A DNA stretch of 25,501 bases, taken from Elysia marginata (lineage: Eukaryota; Mollusca; Gastropoda; Plakobranchidae). Location: contig BMAT01000090.1 in assembly GCA_019649035.1 (NCBI GenBank), positions 78,270-103,770 on the forward strand, read 5' to 3'. Position 1 is the first letter of the stretch. Every line of letters starts with the position of its first letter. The translations under genes were made by a program, and so were the position numbers. Positions 1 through 9,216 of the stretch are shown piece after piece. The notes beneath the pieces were generated by a model. The model had not been told where the DNA came from. It did no database searches and saw only the letters and a list, made by a program, of their open reading frames with translations.

Positions 1-136
1 GATCAGAGAATCAACTACAAACCAGGTAGGTGTAACTGGATCTGGACTTGGTACCGTACCGACTGACATGACGTTTGGACATTGAATCTGCGACTAGGTC
101 CACTTAGTCGGTAGTTTTGATTAGTGCAGCTTGATG

Positions 137-276
137 TGGTGTGGGGAGAGAGAGAGATGTAGGCCTTTCTGAGAAAACAGGAGTTTTAAAGAGAGTAAGA
201 ATGAGATTGTGGAGAGGTAATTTCTCGGGCAGTCGCACGACATGGAGAAAAAAAAGACACAGAGAGGAGAGAGAGA
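137..276. repeat. degenerate GA-rich low-complexity segment
   Basis: Two short purine-rich clusters, at about 140-156 and 247-276, hold runs of GA/GAGA separated by mixed sequence. There is no open frame of note. The first ~130 bases are unique; within them cgacta and tagtcg (about 92-111) could pair as a 6 bp hairpin of no known role. Confidence 0.6.
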
Positions 277-317
277 AAACAACATTATTCGTGTTTGGTT
301 ATGAGTCTGTTTATCTT

Positions 318-442
318 TGAATCTATCGGTCTATCCATCTTTCCATCTTATATATCTACACATCTATTCAACTGTCTATCTATCAATCTATCTTTCTTTC
401 TATCTATCTATCTATCTATCTAACTATCTATCTATCTATCTC
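318..442. repeat. TATC (GATA) tetranucleotide microsatellite
   Basis: Tetranucleotide repeat of TATC/TCTA with interruptions. It is degenerate at 318-372 and more regular at 373-442. It is the first of several TATC tracts; others lie near 18.7-18.9 kb and 21.7-22.0 kb. Confidence 0.9.
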
Positions 443-880
443 TTTACGCCTGAATCTCTTAATTTAATTGAACTATCCCAATAGGTGACTGTGCAATTCA
501 ATCTTCTCACATTCTGTCCCATGTCATATTACGTGGTATTTTAAATTTCATTATAGATTTATACCTTTACGTAATTTTACGCGCCTATGTTTCTCACTTA
601 TTCAGCAATCTCTTACTTCAGCAACCAAAGTGCAGCTATTACCTCAATCCAACTGGATTCGGACAAGGGGTTTTCATATGGTGTATCAGCAAAACTTTCA
701 GGGTTTAATCTTTTTTTCTATCTTTTCTTCTTTTGATCTACATCCCACTTCTTTTTTTTCTGCAAATACACAGCACAAAGACCTGGCTATGAAATAGAAG
801 GGTCTATAGTATGTCAGTACTATTTCTTCGAATTTGTGTTTCGTTTTTTACATCCTCTTAGGCGGTTGTAGTATCTATAA
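443..880. other. non-coding AT-rich sequence, no gene seen
   Basis: Unique-looking AT-rich sequence with T-rich stretches near 710-760. No long frame, RNA gene or transposon signature was recognised. It ends in a short ATA repeat (about 876-890) that leads into the dispersed motif beginning near 899. Confidence 0.5.
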
Positions 881-898
881 TAATAATAATGAAGAACA

Positions 899-936
899 TT
901 TATATAGCGCTTTTACAAAAAGCTCAAAGCTCATTA
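899..936 (+). repeat. dispersed motif tatatagcgc...gctcaaagc, copy 1
   Basis: The segment reads tatatagcgc, about ten T/A-rich bases, then agctcaaagc. A related version lies at 3412-3454. From memory, a motif of this shape (tatatagcgc, spacer, gctcaaggcgctttaca) is scattered through many invertebrate genomes and belongs to an interspersed element, but I cannot name the family. The overlapping minus-strand frame at 875-1093 is a by-product. Confidence 0.45.
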
Positions 937-1295
937 GACAACAATGACATTGACATCTTTTCAATACACATTCACAGAACAAAATAAAGTTAATAAAATC
1001 TATACAGAATTCAAAATGGTAGATGGTGGGAATAAAACAAAAGAAATGGCAGCTACATAAAATTCCCCGCTGCGTGCTAAGAATTTTTTTCAAATGCAGA
1101 TACGCAGAGAGGGTCTATCTAGATCTACATCTAAAATTTAAAGCAGACATGTAGTAATAGATCTAGGCTTTTAGTAAGGATATTTTTTCATCTATATTTG
1201 GACGAATTGACGTAGGCATAATATCTAGATCTGACGGTCTCTAAAGACGAGATTTACTAAGCTCCGGACTGCTACGGATGGCTTCAGACGGCTTC
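937..1295. other. non-coding sequence; possible body of the preceding element
   Basis: Mixed AT-rich sequence that may belong to the element carrying the 899-936 motif. At 1110-1240 the words tctagatct, agatctac and atctagatct recur. At 1261-1300 there is a short irregular repeat of ggcttcggac-like units, immediately before the tandem duplication. No gene is supported. Confidence 0.4.
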
Positions 1296-2263
1296 GGACC
1301 GCAATTAGTAGGCCGGCCTCCATTGTTCTGAGCGCTAGTCAGGTGGTTAAGAACCAACAGCTGTTGTGTTCTTCACTGGCAGTAGACTGATGGCAAACTA
1401 AAAACTATTTGTGATACGCCTTTATATAGCAAAAGTCGTACAGACTAACTTCGAGTTAAACCTAATTATATCGAAAATTGTCCTATTAAAAAAGCAACAA
1501 AAAAAAAAAAAAACAACAAAAAAACAATAGCACTCTTTTTTTAGTGTTCAAATAAAACATATTAGGTGATAGATAAGTTAGGGTTATTTTTTTTTGCATT
1601 ACTCAAAGGTCCATTGAGACTCATAAGAACAATTTTAGTAACTCGTTTAATCAAATTGCCCACTCGTGACCGATTTGACCAGGTCGCCTCTAATTTGGTT
1701 TATATCTTCGGTGTTAATAAATGCTTGCTAATTTTTCTTTTTGTCGCCACAAAAGCAACGCCACTAATGCCCCAACAAATTGTGTTTTACCCTCGGCTTT
1801 GTCATTATTACTTCCTACAGGCAGAGGTGCTAGAAGGAAATCAATTCAGGCCACTGACCTCCCTAACTATGAAAAAGTAAAACTGATAAATATCTTTTCT
1901 TAAACATTTTATCATTATGTTTAAACAATGACTTGTTTCTGTAATAATTATATCTCTTTAATTAGTCAGTCTTGTCTCTTTAAGCATTAATAAACCCTCG
2001 ATTCAACAAAGATTATGGTTTGGCTGACTTTTATACAGAAACGCATATCTACATAAAATTAATACGAATCAATTTAATACAGAATTAGAGAGGTTTTGTT
2101 TCTTCCTTTTTCATTCTATTCTTCCGCTCTTCTTACTCTTGTGTATGTCAGCGTATTTTCTCTATTTTTCTTTTCGTCTTATCTCCGAGAACCTTTTCCC
2201 CAGGACCTTCATCAATAGTCCACGAGGTATTTTGTTAGCGGGGTATGAGGCTGAGCCTGAAAG
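1296..2263 (+). repeat. tandem duplication, unit 1 (~970 bp)
   Basis: Unit 1 aligns along its length with the adjacent 2264-3170. Shared landmarks include accgcaattagtagg (1298 and 2265), the 12 bp palindrome caacagctgttg (1355 and 2322), a gcaacgccactaatgccc block, tttggctgacttttatacag, and attttgttagcgg (2229 and 3135). The offset falls from 967 at the left end to 906 at the right, so unit 1 carries about 60 bp of net insertion, partly an A-rich run near 1498-1525. Open frames here (for example 1566-1880) are not conserved intact in the other unit, so coding function is unlikely. The terminal halves do not flank an internal region, so this is not an LTR pair. Confidence 0.85.
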
Positions 2264-3170
2264 TACCGCAATTAGTAGGAAGTTTTCTATTGTACTGAGT
2301 GCTGGCTAGGTGGATTAGAATCAACAGCTGTTGTGTTCTTTCACTGGTGGCAAATCAAAAACTATTTGTTGGGCGCCTTTTTGTGTCGCAGAGACCAGCT
2401 CTGAGTTAGAGCTATTGATATTGAAACTTGTCTCATTTGGAAAAAAAATTGTTTGTGTAAAAATGAAATACATAAAGTGATAGATAAGCTAGGGCCATTT
2501 TTTCGCATTACTCAAAGGTCCATTGATACACTTTAAAAAAAAGTTTAGTAACTCGTTTAAGTCAAATTTCCCACTGGTGACTGAGGTGACCAGGTCGCCC
2601 TCAAATTTGGTATATATCTCCGTGTTTAACAAGTGTTGGCTTTTTTTTTGTCGTTATGAGAGCAACGCCACTAATGCCCAAACAATTGCTGTTTTAGCCT
2701 CGGCTTTGTCATTATTACTTTCTACAGGCAGTGATAGAAGAAGGAAATCAATGTAGGCCACTGAACTCCCTAACTATAAAAAAGTAAAACTGATAATTAT
2801 CTTTCTTACGCGTTTGACGTGATGTTTGAACAATGACTTAATTCTGAAGCAATTATAATCTCTTTAATTAGTCAGTCTTGTCTCTAAAAGCATTAAAAAA
2901 CTATCGATTCAACAAACATTATGGTTTGGCTGACTTTTATACAGAAACGAATATCTATATAAAATTAATACGAATGAATTTAATAACGAATTAGAGAGGT
3001 TTTGTTTCTTCCTTTTTTGTTTCTATTCTTCCGCTCTTCTTACTCTTGTGTTTGTCAGCGTATTTTCTCTATTTTTCTTTTCTTCTTATCTCCGAGAACC
3101 TTTTCCCCAGGACCTTCATCATAGCTCATGAGCTATTTTGTTAGCGGGTTATTAGCCTGAGACTGAAGAT
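2264..3170 (+). repeat. tandem duplication, unit 2 (~900 bp)
   Basis: Second, directly adjacent copy of 1296-2263 in the same orientation, diverged by substitutions and indels. The similarity fades after gcctgagactgaag at about 3155-3168. Near 1688-1850 of unit 1 and 2600-2760 of unit 2 the match is especially close. Its short frames are disrupted relative to unit 1. I cannot tell whether this is a simple local tandem duplication or two monomers of a wider satellite-like family. Confidence 0.85.
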
Positions 3171-3411
3171 AAAAACAAAACAAAAATAAGTCTTATTTTT
3201 TTCCGTATCTCTCTTTAGCTTCCCATCTATAAGAACGTTAATCAAACTTCCATTTTTCACTTTAAAATATTCATAAAAAGCGGGAGCCTGATTTTTTCAT
3301 TATAATATTATTTTTTTTAATACATTTGTTGAAAATTCCTCTATGTTTTTTCTGTAAATCTTTACTGATCTTCACGTTGGTAAAACAATATTAATTAAAA
3401 AAAAAAACCCA
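3171..3411. other. AT-rich non-coding sequence
   Basis: AT-rich sequence with several A and T runs, for example the poly-A stretch at about 3398-3407 directly before the second dispersed motif. No gene or structured RNA is recognised. Confidence 0.5.
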
Positions 3412-3454
3412 TCTATACAGCGCATTTTTCTTTTGTAGCTCAAAGCACTTTACG
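3412..3454 (+). repeat. dispersed motif tatacagcgc...gctcaaagc, copy 2
   Basis: Tctatacagcgc, a T-rich spacer, then gtagctcaaagcactttacg. This is the same layout as 899-936 and keeps the longer 3' end (agcactttac). The two copies bracket the tandem duplication in direct orientation, but the surrounding sequence is not otherwise alike. Confidence 0.45.
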
Positions 3455-3553
3455 GTAAGATAAAAAAGTAAGAGGTTTTGTTTGTTTGTTATGCGATTAC
3501 TTCATTTATTGTTTTACGTATATGTTTTTTTACTTTCACAATTCAACTTTTAA

Positions 3554-3718
3554 ACTTTAAAAAATCTTGACAAAAATAGATCCAATACTTTTACTCCTAA
3601 ACTATTCAGTACTGTTGGATACTCCGAGAGAGTTCAAAATGATGTTGAAACAATCGTGAAGACCCCATTAAGCGGACCCAGACTCAATGGTGGTACTAGC
3701 CGCTGGTTTGTGGTGTAA
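3554..3718 (+). other. coding-like open frame without ATG (possible exon or repeat relic)
   Basis: A 54-codon open frame between two stops. Its 3' half is unusually balanced for this AT-rich DNA: GYSERVQNDVETIVKTPLSG, followed by PRLNGGTSRWFVV and a stop. There is no in-frame ATG and no clear splice acceptor. The local rise in GC at about 3640-3720 is what draws attention. I do not recognise the family. It could be an exon fragment, a decayed transposon piece, or chance. Confidence 0.15.
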
Positions 3719-4875
3719 ACCCTGACACCCAACAAAACACATTGTAACGTTAACTGTATTAAAAATGACCAACTGTGTAAGAACGCTGACCTGGCTACTG
3801 GCCTTTTTGCTTGGCCAGGCGTCTAGAGCAAAGCTATGCACGTCATGTTTTTGTGGTTATCTTAATCTTGTTTTCAGTTAATCAAGTGAGACAGGTAGAA
3901 CAGAGGCTTTGAGAAAGATTAGTCCTCTGTCTGCACAAACAAAGCCGTCCGTCGATACCATTAGCCATTTGAAGATAAATAGCTCTAAGTCTTCGAGAGA
4001 TTTATCTCAAACATGGGGGTTTTATTGCTTTACCAGTTCAAAGTAAATTCAGTTCACGCCAAACATGATTATGAATTTTAATGATTTACAAAGTAACGTG
4101 ATTCTTATGTTTTGTGAAGACATACTAGATCAATGTAAACTATCACAATTAACAAGTTGACCCTTCTAAGAAATTACAGTTTCTGAACCATGCAAATTTA
4201 GTTGGTTATATTAATTTACAAAACATTAAATATACAAAATAATCGAAATACTTTTAGTAAAATAATTATTATTTTTTTTTATCAAACAAAAACAGTGGTC
4301 AGGATGATGATCATATACACATCATTATTAATAAGTTAATATTAAGATAGAAGTAATAATGGTATAATTAATAATAATTACCATAAAGCTCACAATGATA
4401 AGCAGCAAGCACGATACATGTGTAATTATGTTCTTTTGTGATAAAGCAAGGTAGTAAAGATATGCCTTCAAAATGTTCATATCGGCGAAAGCTCAGTGAC
4501 CATTATAAATATTCTTGACGCAACCTTGTTTTTCAAGAGAGGCATTTAGAATTGTTTCTTTCTATCAAAACACTGATATTTTTTGATGAACTAAAGGTTT
4601 TGATAGAAAACAAGATTACAATAGTGGACCTTTTTCTTTGGAACTTAACACTTAGGGATGCTATAGTGATTATTTTAATGTATACGGTTATTATTTCGAT
4701 ATCGTTTTATAAAAAGAGAAAAAAGTTATCCTTGCAAAAAAAATGCTACTGGGCCTATAAAAAAATTGAAATATTAATAAGTACTTAATGTCGTGTGAAT
4801 TTTAAACTGTGTCTAAGTGGTTAGGGATATAGCTGTGTTGTTTTTTTTTTTACAATTTAAGAACATTTTTCAATT
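3719..4875. other. intergenic or intronic sequence, no gene supported
   Basis: Mostly AT-rich. At about 3798-3822 ctggcc and ggccag can pair as a 6 bp stem with a 9-base loop. A 78-codon frame at 4552-4788 has a hydrophobic stretch, but it begins at TTG and its first ATG is near 4678, so I do not call it a gene. Poly-T followed by acaatttaag at about 4839-4861 resembles a splice acceptor upstream of the small ORF at 4876. Confidence 0.4.
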
Positions 4876-5055
4876 ATGCATGAGCACGCGAAGCGGCATG
4901 TGCTGGCATTAATGAACTCATCTCGATGGAATCGACTCCAGATAAGCAATGCTGCATTTAAAACTTTTGAAATCTTACCTCAGCGCAATAGGGATACGTT
5001 TACCAAGCGTACTGCATTCTACTTCAGTAATGTCTATACATTTGAGATCAGTTAA
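4876..5055 (+). CDS. small ORF, 59 aa, unrecognised (doubtful gene)
   Basis: Starts at ATG with A at -3 and ends at TAA. The product begins MHEHAKRHVLALMNSSRWNR and continues with a mixed, basic, non-repetitive composition ending in YFSNVYTFEIS. It has no signal peptide, membrane segment or motif that I recognise. Its composition is more protein-like than most frames in the window. A T-rich tract ending in an AG (exon would start near 4862) lies just upstream and keeps the frame open, so it could instead be part of an internal exon. A random frame of this length is still quite possible. Confidence 0.2.
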   Translation: MHEHAKRHVLALMNSSRWNRLQISNAAFKTFEILPQRNRDTFTKRTAFYFSNVYTFEIS

Positions 5056-6921
5056 GTCGAGATGAAAGAGCAAAATCTGGTGATAAAGGTCTAGATTTAC
5101 CGCTACTGGATTTAATATTTTTCAATTAGAGGTAAAAAGGAAAAAAAGCCTAGAATCTAGGTCTATGATTTTGTTGATTCGAGGGCTGTGAATCTAACTT
5201 TGATCGAGAGTACAAATATAAGGGTAATCCCATTATAACGAGGCTACAGTGTAAAATGTTATTGTCTTTTCTTTAAATGCAAGACGACCCATAGTTAAAA
5301 AAAAAAAAAAGATTCGATGTCAACACGAGATCTAGATCTGGTTTAAAAGCTATACAATGTAAAAGCTAAACGGTGTGTTCAACAGAGCCATATTTTTTTC
5401 GTTTTTCATAATATAAAATTTAATAACATCTGTAGTATAAACGACTACACTCAGCACTTTCTTAACCCAGCCCGCTCAACGAAACACCCCATCCTAATGT
5501 GTCCCTCATTTAATAAAAAGATTCAATTAGAACAATCTATTAATTCTAGTTACATTAAATGTTTAACGGCTTGGGTAAAAGAAGCTATTTTCTATTCGTT
5601 TTTTTCCTTTGAACACCCTTAGTCTTCGCGCATGGGGCAAATTATTTCCTTGCTGGGTGGGTGTCATCTTTAAAGATCTTTTCTGTTCTGGCTGACATTT
5701 TTTCTTCATATAAACCTTTAAGAGATAACAGATTTACACCAATTAACTTTTTTGCTTTAATAACAAATGAGTTCAGTCTTTTAAATTCCATATTTGCCAA
5801 TCAGTCAATCAAAACAAACAACTATCGATTGCGTTATGGCTCTGTAAAAGGTAATTAGTGTCACCTTATTTATTGTTACTATTCAATTCCTAGTCTCATA
5901 TGTCAGAATAATGCTCAGGTTTTTGAAGAAATCAACTCGTTCAACTGTGTCCCTGCTATAGCCAACTGGGGGAGAGGGTGGGGAAGGGGGTGGCACTTCG
6001 CCCTTTGTAAAGTCAATTACCAGTTCTTTAGTTTTTGACATGTTTACTTAAATTATTTTTTCTACACCATTTAACGGTTGATTCAATCTGTCCTATAAAA
6101 TTATTTTCATTGATACTTTTGTACCAATCCTGTCACAGTGGTGTCGTCTGCATATTTGATCAGAATACACACAGGGAATCATTAGTAAAAATTGGAAAAA
6201 AAAAATATGGAAAATATAAAAATGCTGAGACATAATAAAACTAAGAAGAAAGTAAAAAAAAACAGAATTTTTTGTTTTTTTTATGTTAAAAATGTTGCGA
6301 AAACTGAACGTAAAACACCAAGACAGACAAAAGAAACAATTTACTATAAGTCATCTTTTATACATTATATTATGTATGAAAGTGAAGCTATCCATATCTA
6401 GATATTTAATACATTTCACCGATACGGTATCAAATACTATATGTATGTAGATCTATATCTCTGCAGTTCTAACTAAGCTATAAATAACACATCAACATTT
6501 TTTACATTTTTTTTTACTTCTGTGTTCTAAGCATGCGTTTTGAGTAAATGGAATCATATTTGTCGTTTGAATCATTTTTAACGTAACCAGTGACATAAAA
6601 TGACAACAAGATTACGACTAAAAGATATCTCTAATTTTCATTTAATTGCAAAACACCTGAATACAGTGGGCAACGCCTTTATTCAGATCTCTTCAGAGTT
6701 AAGCTCCCATTCAGCTCTTTCAGTGAAAATGAAAATTCTTACCTATTATTACGAGTGGACACTTAGTAACAAACAATAAAATTAACAAACAAAGCTCCAA
6801 CGGAGAGAAAAATACCACTCGCTTTTATTCTCTAACCCTGTCAGCAACAATAGAGAGGATTACTGGGCGTATTTCATGTTTTGTTCGTTAAACGTGTTTC
6901 ATCATAATTTTATAGAAAACC
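5056..6921. other. AT-rich non-coding sequence, no gene supported
   Basis: Homopolymer-rich AT DNA with agatctagatct near 5330. Short frames here (5661-5858, 6035-6235, 6192-6401) either use a GTG start or have lysine/asparagine/phenylalanine-biased composition expected from AT-rich DNA. A 13-codon ATG frame at 5632 (MGQIISLLGG...) ends quickly and is not supported as a gene. Confidence 0.4.
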
Positions 6922-7060
6922 ATGAAATCGTTGCTCGGTTACATAGACAGACTCTTTGACATGAGGTAACTCTTGTATAACAACCATCAATACCCTCGTC
7001 TAATGCCTACTTTAGTTTCTATTACGTGTCTTGTTTTGCAGCCACGCTTGTAGTCATTAG
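6922..7060 (+). other. candidate two-exon mini ORF (first exon and short intron)
   Basis: ATG at 6922 with A at -3 opens MKSLLGYIDRLFDM. The exon would end ATGAG at 6965, directly before a donor GTAACT. A good acceptor, ttgttttgcag, ends at 7041. Removing the 76-base interval joins the frames to SHACSH and a TAG at 7058-7060. Without splicing, the frame stops at the donor. The short peptide could be an amphipathic helix, but I recognise no family, and such splice-like pairs occur by chance in 25 kb. Confidence 0.15.
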
Positions 7061-7440
7061 CTAAAGCAGAGCCTGTACTTTTAAGTTATGCTACAGCAAG
7101 TCTTCATAACGATGTGTTAACGACGTAATGTAAGGTCAATGGTCCAGTTAGCTACTAACTCATCTCCATGACCAGGGGATCATTAGTCAATCTTATTGAG
7201 ATTTGCTGCCTGGGTGTTGCGCAAGGATGCTGCTGCGCCATTGTTAGTTTTTTTTCATTAGGGGTTTCCCGATGTCGATATTCTCCATATTTAGTTAGCT
7301 GACTTAGCTCCACTTTAACTGACTGGCTAAAACGTGAGTGTAGGAACTGGTCAATAAACAACCAGTATCGCTCTATACCGAATATCCGAATAACTGTAAA
7401 GAGACTGTCAGCTATGGAATTGACAAAAAAGCCGCAAGAG
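7061..7440. other. non-coding sequence, no gene supported
   Basis: Unique sequence up to the duplicated ~128 bp segment. The minus-strand frame at 7155-7361 shows no recognisable domain and no support beyond being open. Confidence 0.4.
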
Positions 7441-7569
7441 GTAATTAAAGAGCTATGTACAAGCAGTTCAATTGTAAAACTGAGTTGTTTTTTTTTTTTA
7501 AATTACTGTTTGCACGCACAATAGATGACATTGTCTCAACTAAAAAGGCAGTCATTCTCCTCCATATCC
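7441..7569 (+). repeat. duplicated ~128 bp segment, copy 1
   Basis: Nearly identical to 10488-10615 in direct orientation about 3 kb away. Both begin gtaattaaagagctatgtac, contain a T run of about ten after actgagttg/actgggttg, and end ggcagtcattctcctccat. Only a few substitutions and T-run or single-base indels separate them. No terminal inverted repeats or target duplication were found at its ends, so the type of element is unclear. Confidence 0.85.
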
Positions 7570-7675
7570 TCCATATTGTAGGGGAGGAAATGATGTTTTA
7601 ATACGTCTATATGTTTAAACATGGCAAAGCACAATGCACAGCTACATGCACATCCAATAAAAACCCGTTTAGCTT

Positions 7676-7687
7676 TCAGGCTTTGAA
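7676..7687 (+). repeat. target-site duplication, left copy (SINE 7688-7923)
   Basis: The 12-mer tcaggctttgaa here is repeated exactly at 7924-7935, immediately bracketing the SINE-like element. Confidence 0.7.
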
Positions 7688-7923
7688 GGGGGGCCTAGAT
7701 AGCTAAGTTGGTAGTGGCTTCGCTCCGAGCCACAGCCGAGCACAGTCCGGGCCCCTACTGGTTGTGTCGGTGTCATCAATATAATGTGACCGGCTGAGGC
7801 TAAGTCATGGTATCCCCGCTAGTCTCTGGGTGGCAGCCCGTAAATTGTCATTGGGACCCAAGCCCTGAGAGCACCTTTGAAGTGGAATAGGGCTTGTAAA
7901 AATACCCTTCAGTTTTCAATTTA
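7688..7923 (+). mobile_element. tRNA-derived SINE-like element, 236 bp
   Basis: The insert is bounded by the 12 bp direct repeat tcaggctttgaa. Its head carries tagctaagttgg at 7700-7711, a full match to the RNA polymerase III A-box consensus (TRGYNNARNNGG). Near the expected anticodon position, gtggct and agccac form a stem-loop (about 7714-7732). A canonical B box is missing or eroded; the region around 7740-7756 (cagtccgggcccc) is where it should be. The body (tgaccggctgaggctaagtc, later gcccgtaaattgtc) leads to an AT-rich tail ending ttttcaattta. An exact target duplication with an eroded head suggests an insertion of moderate age. The element encodes no protein and would depend on a LINE for mobility. 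I do not know the family name. Confidence 0.7.
7700..7711 (+). promoter_or_regulatory. Pol III A-box-like element in SINE head
   Basis: Tagctaagttgg matches TRGYNNARNNGG at every constrained position. The absence of a clear B box about 33 bases downstream makes it doubtful that this copy can still be transcribed from its internal promoter. Confidence 0.5.
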
Positions 7924-7935
7924 TCAGGCTTTGAA
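7924..7935 (+). repeat. target-site duplication, right copy (SINE 7688-7923)
   Basis: Exact second copy of tcaggctttgaa at the 3' edge of the element. Confidence 0.7.
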
Positions 7936-9204
7936 AGAAGAGTGGAGTAAGCTCATTCAATTAAATACCATTTGATTTAAGACTTTGAAGAAAGAATCTG
8001 CACTCCTTTCCTAAACGAGTCAGAAAATACTGTTTGAGGTTTTGTTTTATCACTATGAACATTCAAAAATGAGTTCATAGCGTATTACAGAGATCTTAGA
8101 ATACAAAAATGTAAAATAAAATCGTTTTCTGTACTATGTGGTGACAACAACCCATCTAGGTGCCCGGAACTTCAATTAGTTAAAGTTAACTAATTTGGTG
8201 GTTGAATCTTGGCCCAAGACATCTAAATTAGAAAATGATGATATGTATTTCTAGTGCAAAAGAATTTCTACATACGATCGGATCTATACCTTGTTTCATT
8301 CACTTATGAAGTTGACTGTAAGGGGAAATTCATGCTCATCATTTCAATTACGATAAAACGATGAAAAATATTTTGTAAAAGACAAAAACTTTTTGCTTTG
8401 GGGAAAAAAGCATGGGATAAGATTGCGTAAGAATCACTTCTTTTTCTTTTTTTTAGTTATGGATTTTGATTACATAACTGAAACTCTCAATTTTATGGTG
8501 ATAGTATTGGTTCTTTTTACTACCCTTATCAAGAGTCTCTTTCTAATTTATTGATGTCATTGTTCTTAGGCAAGGGAAGGCCGGAGGAACTAGGAAAAAA
8601 TCAGATAAATTCGTAACAAAATGGTTTAGAAAACAGTCGGAATTTCAAAGTCAACAGAACTAAAAAAAACAGCACTGTTCCTGCCGTTGTCATGTGATTC
8701 TTTCAGAAACGCTATAAACAAAGCCCTTCCTAAAACTTTAACCCCTCTCGTTTTTTTAAAAATAAAACTTTACTAAAATAGGTAATCTTATTTTTACCAC
8801 AGGTAAAAAAAAACTTATTCAAATTCTCGTTGTAATGCGCGCAGTTTTACAAAATAATATACCCCTTAACCTGGTTTACTTTAAGGGATAATAAAAGGTC
8901 AAATTTGAAACACTTCGAAAACAAATACGTTTGATGAATTCAGTCATATTTGGGTTCGATCGCGGATTAAAACCTAGAAAAAGAGCCTGAACATTTGATT
9001 TATATCTAGAAACCAATTTGAGTGATTTAAATATAAAGCTAGATATAAAAGATATCTTGATCTATATTAGGCCTTGATCTGGCTTAGGTTTCGGGCGCCA
9101 TTTTTCTTCCATGTAAGGATAATCGTGTCATATTTTCTTCTGTTTTACTTTAGGGCCTAGGCTCTTTCTATTTTCTATACTTGAAGGTCATTTTTCCCTA
9201 ATTG
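7936..9204. other. non-coding sequence, no gene seen
   Basis: AT-rich with frequent poly-A and poly-T. It contains a compact inverted repeat at 8174-8195. No frame, RNA gene or element boundary is otherwise supported. A gggttcgatc word at 8953 resembles a B box but has no A box upstream. Confidence 0.45.
8174..8195. repeat. inverted repeat, 10 bp arms, 2-base spacer
   Basis: aattagttaa and ttaactaatt are perfect reverse complements separated by ag. The arms are AT-rich, so chance is plausible. A protein-binding site is possible, but nothing nearby supports one. Confidence 0.6.
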
Positions 9205-9216
9205 TGCAGAGACAAT
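9205..9216 (+). repeat. target-site duplication, copy at 3' end of retrotransposon
   Basis: The 12-mer tgcagagacaat here is repeated exactly at 9702-9713. The pair delimits the inserted retrotransposon tail. Confidence 0.8.

Noticed and set aside
361..442. CRISPR-like regular repeat
   Set aside because: It is a simple tetranucleotide microsatellite without spacers, in a eukaryotic context.
1566..1880. 104-codon ORF in tandem unit 1
   Set aside because: The matching region of unit 2 is shifted and interrupted, so the frame is not maintained. The listed start is not an ATG.
1296..3170. Pair of LTRs of an LTR retrotransposon
   Set aside because: The two copies are directly adjacent, with no internal coding region, primer-binding site or polypurine tract between them.
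4552..4788. 78-codon ORF with a membrane-like segment
   Set aside because: Starts at TTG; the first ATG is more than 40 codons in. Composition is that of AT-rich DNA.
5632..5673. Short ATG frame MGQIISLLGG, N-myristoylation-like
   Set aside because: Only 13 codons before a stop; possible donors are weak, and no downstream exon is apparent.
8950..8965. B-box-like gggttcgatc word
   Set aside because: No A box at the expected distance upstream and no SINE or tRNA structure around it.
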